Shown piece by piece: positions 1 to 5,934 of a stretch of 6,007 nucleotides of DNA. Under the pieces are notes generated by a model, which saw only the letters and a list, made by a program, of their open reading frames with translations, did not search any database and was not told the DNA's origin. Origin of the DNA: JBGOTP01 sp041476545 (GTDB lineage Bacteria; Acidobacteriota; Vicinamibacteria; Vicinamibacterales; CAVVIG01); NCBI GenBank assembly GCA_041476545.1, contig JBGOTP010000314.1, positions 1-6,007 of the forward strand, written 5' to 3'. Positions within the stretch are counted from its first letter, which is position 1, and each line of letters begins with the position of its first letter. The position numbers and the translations under genes were made by a program.

Positions 1-775
1 AGATGTTGATCACCAGCCAGCCATAAGTGATGTCGTCGATCAGAAGGTAGCCCGCCGCGAAAATCAGGAAATGGCTCGATATGTAAAGCGTGTGGACGAG
101 GGCGAGTCTGCGCGCTCGCCAGGCCTGAACCCGGCGCAGTACCCAGTATGCGATCAGAACGACGGTGGCCGCCGCGGCTGCTGAAACCAGCCAGCCCGGA
201 ACTGGGACGACCCGCAGCTCGAGCCCGATAAAGAGCCCGGGTTCCTGATGCGAACGATAGAGCACGCCAAGGATCGGCAGCGCGTAGAAGATTGCCTGGT
301 CGATCCAGCCGTCCTCGTAAACGGCGCCGCGCTCCTTGCCGCGATAGGCGCGTGAAATGCCCCAGCTCTGGCGGGTGTAGTGGAACCATTGCCAGTAGAA
401 ATAGATCGATACGATCGCCCATAGGCCTGCGACCGCGGCGACGATGCCGGTGGTAATGGCGACCAAGGGAAGCAGACCGAAGATCAGACCGCGCGAAGCC
501 TGGAAGCTCTTCCCGTCGAAGCAGAGCCTCGTATAGGTCGAGATCACGTGGTGGTAGCCGAGAAACCACAGGTCGAAGAGCAGGATCGGCCAGAACAGCG
601 TCGGTTTCCAGACGATGACCAGTCCCGTCAGGATGGCGACCGCGAGTATACCTGCAATGAAGGACAGGTCAAAGCGGCGACTCCGAAGCCAGCGTGTCTG
701 CGCCCCGGGCGTGGACGATAGCGTAGCCGCCCCGGGCCCCGGCACGTGTTGAACCGCCTCACCGGCTGTTGGCAT
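1..775 (-). CDS. Polytopic membrane protein with conserved-looking histidines, function unknown, 3' end outside window
   Basis: An open frame runs from the ATG at 775 to the window edge, giving 258 residues without a stop. After a Pro/Ala/Gly-rich cytosolic-looking leader of about 33 residues come at least five or six hydrophobic segments, at roughly 37-56, 58-74, 96-122, 158-174, 194-213 and 228-248. Histidines occur at membrane edges: His75-His76 in GYHHVISTYTR, His132 in WQWFHYTRQSWGI, His228 in VHTLY and His235 in SSHFLIF. Spaced His motifs on a multi-pass helical scaffold recall membrane-bound metal-dependent desaturase or oxygenase folds, but the classical desaturase boxes are not present, so I assign no reaction. 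The start is uncertain: no good Shine-Dalgarno precedes ATG775, and a GTG at codon 11 or an upstream GTG at 787 is possible. It is separated from the protease gene by 147 bp and may be an independent transcript. Confidence 0.75.
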   Translation of the reverse strand, partial: MPTAGEAVQHVPGPGAATLSSTPGAQTRWLRSRRFDLSFIAGILAVAILTGLVIVWKPTLFWPILLFDLWFLGYHHVISTYTRLCFDGKSFQASRGLIFGLLPLVAITTGIVAAVAGLWAIVSIYFYWQWFHYTRQSWGISRAYRGKERGAVYEDGWIDQAIFYALPILGVLYRSHQEPGLFIGLELRVVPVPGWLVSAAAAATVVLIAYWVLRRVQAWRARRLALVHTLYISSHFLIFAAGYLLIDDITYGWLVINI

Positions 776-922
776 GATACGACGCACAAGCCCCAGCGTA
801 TTGTCGTCGTCGTTACCGATTCGATAACAACCGATTTATGGAGCGGGCTCGGCGTGTCGCGTGATGCCCGCGTTGTGCTTAACAGGTTAGCTTAAGGCCT
901 TTGCTCGCGGGCGCGCTTTAGT
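776..922 (-). other. 147-bp intergenic region between the serine protease and the membrane protein gene
   Basis: This is the longest non-coding stretch in the window. It holds an imperfect 17-bp dyad (812-828), a direct repeat of GCTTAA read on the plus strand (877-882 and 890-895), and AT-richer patches that contrast with the GC-rich coding sequence. I found no intrinsic terminator with a T-run and no convincing -35/-10 pair; the best pair, TTGTTA and GACAAT on the minus strand, is separated by 19 bases. The size and the dyad make a promoter for the membrane gene plausible. Confidence 0.5.
812..828. promoter_or_regulatory. Operator-like imperfect palindrome upstream of the membrane protein gene
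   Basis: The minus strand reads GTTATCGAATCGGTAAC, two 8-base arms around a central A with one mismatched position. It lies 36 bases upstream of the ATG at 775, where a repressor or activator site would be expected. No regulator family can be assigned from the sequence. Confidence 0.3.
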
Positions 923-1696
923 CTAGTTCCGCCTGTCCAGCTTACCGGGGATGGCCGCCACGCCGTTGGCTTTGTCGTCTATCTCGGCGACGTGCACGCC
1001 GACAATAGTCCACGCCTTCCCGTCGCGCATCAGGAGGGGGGCTCCGCTCACGCCATGGCTGCCCATGCAGTCGTGACGCAAGAGCAGACGCCCGGCACGA
1101 TCGGCCGCCCGGCCCACGATTCGACACTCAGGGCCGGCGGCGAGAATCAGCGGATGCGTATAGTTGTAGCCTGCAAGCGTGACGGTCGCCCCGACCGCTG
1201 GCGGCTGCCCGCGAATGGTTAGGACGCGGTCCGGCGTACCGAGCGCTCTGTCGAGCGTCAGCAGCGCCCAGTCGCTGCCGCGCGTCCGCGATATATCGGC
1301 GGGATTGAAGCCGGATGCGGTGGTGAAGCTCGTCACCAGCGCGTGATCGGCATACCGCTCGAACTCATAGCCGAGCAGGAAATTCAGCGACGACGGCGGG
1401 AAGTACCGCCCGGTGCGGGGATCGACCAGGCAGTGTGCGGCGGTCAGCACTGTCCGCGGCCCGACCAGCACACCCGTGCATGACGAAAACAGTCGATCTA
1501 CCGTGCCCTGCAGCTTGCCGACGGCGCGCCATGGGGCCTGGCCGGGATCCACTCGGACCCATGCCCCGGGCACGGCAAGGAACGGCGGCAGCTGGGTGTT
1601 GGGCGCGCCCGCCGCCCGATCCTCGGCTGCCATTGTGGGACCCGCCAGCGTCAGTACCAGCGCGGCGATCAGGCGTTGTCGTCGCGGCCAGAACAC
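923..1696 (-). CDS. Exported trypsin-like (S1 family) serine protease
   Basis: This 257-residue protein starts at GTG. Residues 1-23 form a Sec signal peptide: FWPRRQR basic region, LIAALVLTLAG core, probable cleavage near TMA-A. The chymotrypsin fold triad is visible: His88 in LTAAHC, Asp142 in SDWALL and Ser217 in GVSGAP, the last being a variant of the usual GDSGGP. Cys73 and Cys89 flank the His motif as in many trypsin-like enzymes, and Cys191/Cys210 could form a second disulfide. The length fits a bare protease domain with no extra anchoring or PDZ domain, so the mature enzyme should be periplasmic or secreted. It lies 77 bp after the HD-GYP gene on the same strand, with a weak hairpin between, so co-transcription with the lap genes is possible but unproven. 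Its substrate is unknown; a role in processing surface or periplasmic proteins is only suggested by the neighbourhood. Confidence 0.9.
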   Translation of the reverse strand: MFWPRRQRLIAALVLTLAGPTMAAEDRAAGAPNTQLPPFLAVPGAWVRVDPGQAPWRAVGKLQGTVDRLFSSCTGVLVGPRTVLTAAHCLVDPRTGRYFPPSSLNFLLGYEFERYADHALVTSFTTASGFNPADISRTRGSDWALLTLDRALGTPDRVLTIRGQPPAVGATVTLAGYNYTHPLILAAGPECRIVGRAADRAGRLLLRHDCMGSHGVSGAPLLMRDGKAWTIVGVHVAEIDDKANGVAAIPGKLDRRN

Positions 1697-1705
1697 GGTC
1701 GAGCG

Positions 1706-1710
1706 CTCCG
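1706..1710 (-). promoter_or_regulatory. Ribosome binding site supporting a GTG start for the serine protease
   Basis: The minus strand reads CGGAG followed by nine bases and the GTG at 1696-1694. Spacing and sequence fit a normal Shine-Dalgarno. The following codons give a complete signal peptide, so the GTG is preferred over the internal ATG at residue 22, which would remove that peptide. Confidence 0.55.
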
Positions 1711-1746
1711 AATTGGCACGCGTTTGCGGCCGGTTAAGTTGACGAT

Positions 1747-1771
1747 GCCGGGCGGCCGACCGCGCACCGGC
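1747..1771 (-). terminator. GC-rich hairpin after the HD-GYP gene, weak terminator candidate
   Basis: Two bases after the TAG stop, the minus strand can form a GCCGG/CCGGC outer stem and a GCGG/CCGC inner stem with a TCGG loop and a three-base bulge. No T-run follows, so it is not a standard intrinsic terminator. It could attenuate transcription into the serine protease gene or merely reflect GC-rich intergenic sequence. Confidence 0.3.
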
Positions 1772-1773
1772 TG

Positions 1774-3834
1774 CTAGTTCGCTATCGACGCCATCAACTT
1801 GTCGCCCTCGACGGAATGCACGACCTCGCTCAGGGCAGCGACGACGTCCGCATCGTACCGGTCGGGGTTTTTCGTGAGAACGTCCAGCGCCTCATCCGAC
1901 GTCAGGCGGTGGCGATACGAGCGCGGCTCGATCCGCGCGCAAAACACGTCGCAGGCGGCCAAAATGCGGCCGAGGATGCCGATCTGCTCGCCCTTGAGGC
2001 CCTTCGGGTATCCGCTGCCATCGAGCCGTTCGTGCATCTGCGCAACGACTTCGACCACTGGAAGTTCGAAATCGACGCCCGACAGGATGGCAACGGCGTG
2101 ATCGACGTGCGTCTCCATGATCTTCAATTCTTCGGGCGAGAGGCGGCCCGGTTTGGCCACGATCTCTCTTGGGATCGCAGTCTTCCCAACCTGGCTTAAC
2201 GCGGCGGCGATCTCGACCGTCAACACGTCGCGCTGCGAAAGCGTGAGCCGCCGCGCGACGGCGCCGCCAAAACGTTGGACGCGCAGCGAATGGCCGGCGA
2301 GGTATGAGTCGACGGCCTCGATCGTTCGCATCAACGCACGAACCATCTGCTCGACCGCGCGTTGGCGGCGCCTTTCGTTTTCGACGATGTCGGTTACGTC
2401 GCGCGCGACGGAAATAATGCCCGAAACGGACCCGGCTGCGTCGATGAACGGGACCTTTGAGATCTGAAAATGATGAAGTTTGGAACCGAGGTAGATTTCC
2501 TCATCCGAGGTTACGACGGTGCCTGCCCGCAGCGCCGATTCGTCCTGCAGGCGCAAACGGTCGGCCGTGCCGCGGCCGAACAATGCGGAATCGTCGAGAC
2601 CGACGATCTTCTCGGTGTCGCGGCCGATGGCAGCTTCGAAGGCCTTGTTCACGTAGATATAGGCGCCGGTCGTCGCCTTGAGCCCAATCAGCTCGTGGAC
2701 ATTGTTCAAGATGCTGTCCAGCAGGCGCTTCTGGGCATTGATCTGTGCGCTCAAGTCGCGGAACTGAATCGCCAGCGCCCGGGAGTGCTCGTTGGCCTGA
2801 CGCCACCACAAGGCGACAAAGCCCACGACGAGCACGGTCGCGACCAACGTTGAAAACGCGATCATCGACCATCGATAGGCGTTGAGCGGGGCCTCCGCGC
2901 GCTCGCGATCCATCTCGTGAACGATCAGCCAAGGCATGTGAGCGACCGGCACACCGGTGGAATACACACTTCGGTTTCCGTCCACGGCCGTGCGCGCGCC
3001 AAACGCGATGGGTTGGACATCACGCGGGAGGAACCCGGCGCTGATTTCACGAATGTAAGGCACGCGCGCCGGATCGATCTCATACGCCTTGCCGTCGACG
3101 ACTTGGACCAGCCGCGTTCGCTCGCCGGTTTGATACAGCGGAGAGGGTGCGAGAATCTGTGCCAGCCGGGTTGATACCGGCATTGTCAGAAGAAGCGCCC
3201 CCGTGACGGCCGGCTGGTTGCTGTTGTCTCGCTGAGGCGGAGCGATGGGCAGAATCACGTCCATCACCAAGCCATCGACGGGCGATGGTCGCGCCGGCGT
3301 CACCACCCTCTGGCCGATCTGGTAAACCCGCATGGCCGCGTTCCTCTGCGGCTCGGTGAGCTGCGGCGCTCCGGCGCTTGCGAGGGTCGCACGGCCGGCG
3401 CGATCGATGAGGTACACCCCGATCACGTGTTCCTGCTTCGCCAATTCCGTCATGGCCTGCACCATGTACGGCATTTGCGCTGCGAGAGCGGGGTCTGCGC
3501 TCATGCTTTGGCCGGAAATGTCCACCTCGGTCGCGAACAACCGGAACAGGTCGCTCTGCGCGAGCCTGCGGCCGACGGCGCCGAGATCATCCAGCCAAGT
3601 TTCGATGACTTGCGTGCGCAGGCCGGCGAAGACCGCGGCCCGGCTCTCCAATTCGCTGAAAAGCTGCCGCTCGCGCTGCTGGGTCGTCATCAGCACGACG
3701 ACGACGGAGGCGATGACGAGCAAGGCGACCAGCAGCGCGGCCCGCAGGACGAGCCGGCGCGTCTGCGGCTGAACCTCCGCGAGCGACGACGACAGGAGTC
3801 GGCTCAAATCAGCTTCGTGCGTCGTTTCGGTCAT
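1774..3834 (-). CDS. Two-pass membrane receptor with periplasmic sensor, PAS and degenerate HD-GYP domain; candidate LapD replacement
   Basis: The protein has 686 residues from the ATG overlapping the lapG stop. Membrane segments at about 28-50 and 323-344 enclose a periplasmic region of about 270 residues that looks like a double-Cache-type sensor (end pattern PWLIVHEMDRE, 301-311). A short helical linker leads to a PAS domain (about 372-485) and a C-terminal HD-GYP domain (about 495-675). In that domain His515 (AGHSLRV), Lys551, His576 (ETHVDHA), His601, Glu602, the DGSGYP loop (605-610), Asp629 and Arg641 (RSYR) are kept. The signature HD is Ser547-Gln548, the first His of HHE is Met600, and the Asp expected in DVxDA is Cys632. 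HD-GYP enzymes need these ligands for their metal centre, so hydrolysis of c-di-GMP is unlikely. Coupling to lapG and inner-membrane topology suggest a receptor holding or releasing LapG in response to c-di-GMP, as LapD does. That function is inference; an unrelated sensor role is possible. Confidence 0.88.
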   Translation of the reverse strand: MTETTHEADLSRLLSSSLAEVQPQTRRLVLRAALLVALLVIASVVVVLMTTQQRERQLFSELESRAAVFAGLRTQVIETWLDDLGAVGRRLAQSDLFRLFATEVDISGQSMSADPALAAQMPYMVQAMTELAKQEHVIGVYLIDRAGRATLASAGAPQLTEPQRNAAMRVYQIGQRVVTPARPSPVDGLVMDVILPIAPPQRDNSNQPAVTGALLLTMPVSTRLAQILAPSPLYQTGERTRLVQVVDGKAYEIDPARVPYIREISAGFLPRDVQPIAFGARTAVDGNRSVYSTGVPVAHMPWLIVHEMDRERAEAPLNAYRWSMIAFSTLVATVLVVGFVALWWRQANEHSRALAIQFRDLSAQINAQKRLLDSILNNVHELIGLKATTGAYIYVNKAFEAAIGRDTEKIVGLDDSALFGRGTADRLRLQDESALRAGTVVTSDEEIYLGSKLHHFQISKVPFIDAAGSVSGIISVARDVTDIVENERRRQRAVEQMVRALMRTIEAVDSYLAGHSLRVQRFGGAVARRLTLSQRDVLTVEIAAALSQVGKTAIPREIVAKPGRLSPEELKIMETHVDHAVAILSGVDFELPVVEVVAQMHERLDGSGYPKGLKGEQIGILGRILAACDVFCARIEPRSYRHRLTSDEALDVLTKNPDRYDADVVAALSEVVHSVEGDKLMASIAN

Positions 3835-4562
3835 CGCCTCTCCCCGGTTGCGTCCAGCGTGGGAAGCGGCACAAGGGGGGCAATGGGCGCCATGATATGC
3901 GCCCACCGCGTCGTTTCGTTCACCGAATACTGCGGAACGTAGAAGCTGATGCGATCGTCCGTCAGCACGGCGTCGTAAAGACTGTCCATGATATAGAATT
4001 TTTCATCCATGCGCACCGCGAGCACCGCATGCGGAAGGTTTCTCAACGTATCCATGACGACGACCATCCGTAAATCGTCGTTTTGAAATCCGAGCAGGCG
4101 CAGGGAGACGAATTTTATGATGGCGTAATCCTCGCAGTCCCCGGACCGACGCAAGAATTCGAGCGGCGATGCCCAGTAGTCCGACGTGCCGTAATTCTCG
4201 CGGTCTTCCTTGTACGGCCATCGATTCAGGTAGAGATTCAATTCGATCAGCTGCGTCATCCGATCAAGTCCCTCGAGGGACTTGATCTTGGCAATCCATC
4301 CCACGGCTGCCGGGAACGGACAATTTGCGTAGGCTGTCATGCAAGCGACGTAAACCTTTTCCTCGTCGGCGATCCGCCGCAGCGCACTCATCCACCGTGG
4401 CAACGCCGTCAGGTTTTGGGCGCGAAATTCGAACGAACCGAACAGTCCGCGAAGCGCCTGCAGAACCTGCTTGTCCGCCTGCGCCAGCACCGCCGGCGCC
4501 AGGACGCTCGCGACCACCCAGAAAGCGATTGCGTGCCGGAAGATTCGTTTCGTAAGCGACAT
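3831..4562 (-). CDS. lapG: LapG-type periplasmic transglutaminase-like cysteine protease
   Basis: This 243-residue protein belongs to the bacterial transglutaminase-like cysteine peptidases (peptidase family C93). A Sec signal peptide is visible: basic n-region MSLTKRIFRH, hydrophobic stretch 11-26, likely cleavage after VLA at 27. The triad is Cys143 in SGDCEDYA, His178 in LPHAVL and Asp193 in IMDS. Asp142 and Glu144 flank the Cys, as do the calcium-binding acidic residues of Pseudomonas LapG. Cys74 and Cys81 sit in a CxxxxxxC arrangement common in rhizobial members and may form a disulfide. Established role: cutting the N-terminal retention module of a surface adhesin, which releases it and disperses biofilm. 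The ATG overlaps the upstream TAA as TAATG and has no clear Shine-Dalgarno, so translation is probably coupled to the adaptor gene. Its stop overlaps the next start as ATGA. A perfect 26-bp palindrome lies inside the gene. The adhesin substrate is not in the window. Confidence 0.93.
   Translation of the reverse strand: MSLTKRIFRHAIAFWVVASVLAPAVLAQADKQVLQALRGLFGSFEFRAQNLTALPRWMSALRRIADEEKVYVACMTAYANCPFPAAVGWIAKIKSLEGLDRMTQLIELNLYLNRWPYKEDRENYGTSDYWASPLEFLRRSGDCEDYAIIKFVSLRLLGFQNDDLRMVVVMDTLRNLPHAVLAVRMDEKFYIMDSLYDAVLTDDRISFYVPQYSVNETTRWAHIMAPIAPLVPLPTLDATGERR
3837..3845 (-). promoter_or_regulatory. Ribosome binding site that fixes the HD-GYP gene start
   Basis: The minus strand reads GGGGAGAGG, then two bases, then the ATG at 3834-3832; the GGAG core sits five bases from the start. 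It lies within the last codons of lapG. It favours this ATG over one at 3906, which would add 24 residues and has no comparable site. The ATG forms an ATGA overlap with the lapG stop. Confidence 0.7.
4262..4287. repeat. Perfect 26-bp palindrome inside lapG
   Basis: The half-site GATCAAGTCCCTC at 4262-4274 is followed directly by its exact reverse complement at 4275-4287, with no mismatch and no spacer. In the lapG mRNA it can fold into an 11-bp stem closed by a UCGA loop. On the coding strand it encodes residues from Ile93 to Asp100 (KIKSLEGLDR region), so it is fully inside the reading frame. Whether it has a function is not shown by the sequence. Confidence 0.9.
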
Positions 4563-5899
4563 TATCGTTCACGGAGGGCTCGTTCTCGCGCCTTGAGAAT
4601 CGGTTTCAGCAGGTAATCCAGCACCGACTTGTGCCCCGTCAGGATATCGACGGTGGTGACCATGCCGGGAATGATCGGAAGCGGGTTCGGTTCGACCCCA
4701 AGGTGATTTTTGTTCGTCCGGACGATGATCCGGTAATAGCTTTCGTTCTTGCGGGTGGTGTCCTCGTCGGTGATCGTGTCGGCGCTGATGCGCTCCACCT
4801 TGGCCTTCAGCCCGCCGTAGATCGAATAGTCGTAGGCGGTGATCTTGACGATCGCTTCCTGGTTGGGGCGGATGAAGGCGATGTCCTTAGGCCGAATCTT
4901 CGCCTCCACGAGCAGGGTGTCGTCGAGCGGCACGATCTCCACCAGGTCCATGCCGGGCTTCACGACGCCGCCGATGGTGCGCAGCTTCACCTGTTTGATG
5001 ATCCCCTTCACGGGCGAGCGGACTTCGGTGCGCTCCACCCTGTCGCGCGCCGCGGCGAGCGTTTCCGACAGCGTGGCAACCTCGGTTTGGCGCTGCGTCC
5101 TGTCGCGCTGTGCCTCGGAGAGGAATGTCTGGATTTTCTCCTGAATTCGGCTGTTCGCCTCCCGCTGCGCCGCCTCCGCACGCGGAATATTCAGCCGGGC
5201 GCTATCGCGTTGGCTCTCGACATCCACGAGCTGACGCTGCAGCGTTATAATATCGACCTGCGATACCACGCCGCTTGCGACCAACGGCGCATTGATCCTT
5301 ATCTGTTCGCGAAGCAGCTTGGCGCTGCGCTCGAAGTAGTCGGCCTTGCTTTTGAGATCTGCGAGCTCCTGCTCGCGTTGCATGACCTGCTGCTGAAAGA
5401 CCGAGATCTGCGCCTGCAGCTCGCCTTGTCGCGCCATGTACAGATTGCGCTCGGATTGCGCCAAGTCCGGACGCTCGGACAGCAATTCGGGCAGGAACTG
5501 CAATTGCTCCTGATTGGTTTCCGCGGTCAACCGGGCGTACGCGGCGAGCGCGCCCATATATTTTGTCCGTACCTCGCCGAAGCTACCGGCGGCGGTCGTG
5601 TTGTCGATGTTCAGCAGGATTTGGTCGCGTTCCACGATATCGCCTTCGTCGATGAGAACCGACTTCAGAATTCCGCCCTCGAGATTCTGCACCACCTGAA
5701 TCTGGCTGGACGGAATGACGCGACCCTCGCCGCTCGTAACCTCGTCCATCACGGCCAGGTACGACCAGATCAGCCCGACGAGGAGGAAGACCGCGACGGC
5801 GATCAGCAGCCCCTGGCTTATGATGTGCGGACCGCGATGGATCGCGCTGACGCGCTCGGACACGAAGTCGAGGTCGTCCCATGCCTTTACCGTGCTCAT
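4562..5899 (-). CDS. lapC: HlyD-family type I secretion membrane fusion protein (LapC-like)
   Basis: This 445-residue protein is full length for the family. It has a short cytoplasmic N-terminus, one membrane segment at about residues 29-51 and a long periplasmic part. Residues 56-100 form the first half of the lipoyl/barrel-sandwich domain (VVQNLEGGILKSVLIDEGDIV, here 69-89, is the classical HlyD pattern). About 115-290 is a Gln/Glu/Arg-rich alpha-helical hairpin that would contact the outer-membrane channel. The second lipoyl half follows at 291-325 (TEVRSPVKGIIKQV), and then a beta-barrel region to about 425 with the conserved PGM at 411-413 before a short C-terminal helix. Established role: the periplasmic adaptor linking a type I ABC transporter to a TolC-like protein. 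The neighbours (ABC transporter end upstream, LapG protease overlapping downstream) make a LapC-type adaptor for a large adhesin the best reading. An adaptor for another type I substrate cannot be excluded from this protein alone. Confidence 0.93.
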   Translation of the reverse strand: MSTVKAWDDLDFVSERVSAIHRGPHIISQGLLIAVAVFLLVGLIWSYLAVMDEVTSGEGRVIPSSQIQVVQNLEGGILKSVLIDEGDIVERDQILLNIDNTTAAGSFGEVRTKYMGALAAYARLTAETNQEQLQFLPELLSERPDLAQSERNLYMARQGELQAQISVFQQQVMQREQELADLKSKADYFERSAKLLREQIRINAPLVASGVVSQVDIITLQRQLVDVESQRDSARLNIPRAEAAQREANSRIQEKIQTFLSEAQRDRTQRQTEVATLSETLAAARDRVERTEVRSPVKGIIKQVKLRTIGGVVKPGMDLVEIVPLDDTLLVEAKIRPKDIAFIRPNQEAIVKITAYDYSIYGGLKAKVERISADTITDEDTTRKNESYYRIIVRTNKNHLGVEPNPLPIIPGMVTTVDILTGHKSVLDYLLKPILKARERALRER

Positions 5900-5908
5900 G
5901 TCGGCGAG

Positions 5909-5913
5909 TCCTC
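5909..5913 (-). promoter_or_regulatory. Ribosome binding site of the HlyD-family gene
   Basis: The minus strand reads GAGGA followed by nine bases and the ATG whose first base is at 5899. This is a good Shine-Dalgarno match at normal spacing, and it lies in the 35-bp gap after the ABC transporter stop. It supports the chosen start and independent ribosome loading on this cistron. Confidence 0.65.
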
Positions 5914-5934
5914 GATCAGCGTCGATACGCGCGC

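Noticed and set aside
703..742. Repeated GCCCCGGGC near the start of the membrane protein gene
   Set aside because: Short GC-rich repeat within a Pro/Gly/Ala-rich leader; expected by composition.
890..922. Intrinsic terminator after the serine protease
   Set aside because: GC-rich bases here form no convincing stem and are not followed by a T-run in the direction of transcription.
2470..2853. Plus-strand open frame of 127 codons
   Set aside because: It is antisense to the PAS-coding region, which has clear domain features on the minus strand.
1774..3834. Active c-di-GMP phosphodiesterase
   Set aside because: The HD pair and one His of the HHE motif are replaced, so activity cannot be claimed from domain membership.
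3832..3906. Longer form of the HD-GYP protein starting at 3906
   Set aside because: It would add 24 Cys/His/Gly-rich residues overlapping lapG by 76 bp. The ATG at 3834 has a strong ribosome binding site and a typical ATGA overlap.
3427..3942. Plus-strand open frame of 171 codons antisense to the HD-GYP gene
   Set aside because: It lies wholly opposite well-supported coding sequence and its translation shows no domain-like pattern.
4083..4616. Plus-strand open frame of 177 codons antisense to lapG
   Set aside because: It is the shadow of lapG in GC-rich DNA, with Arg/Pro-rich low-information protein and no ribosome binding site.
5246..5251. Perfect TATAAT on the plus strand inside the HlyD gene, next to a 12-bp palindrome ACGCTGCAGCGT (5234-5245)
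   Set aside because: No -35-like hexamer lies 16-18 bases upstream and no plus-strand gene follows. The palindrome is short enough and GC-rich enough to be a coding coincidence (Leu-Gln-Arg codons).
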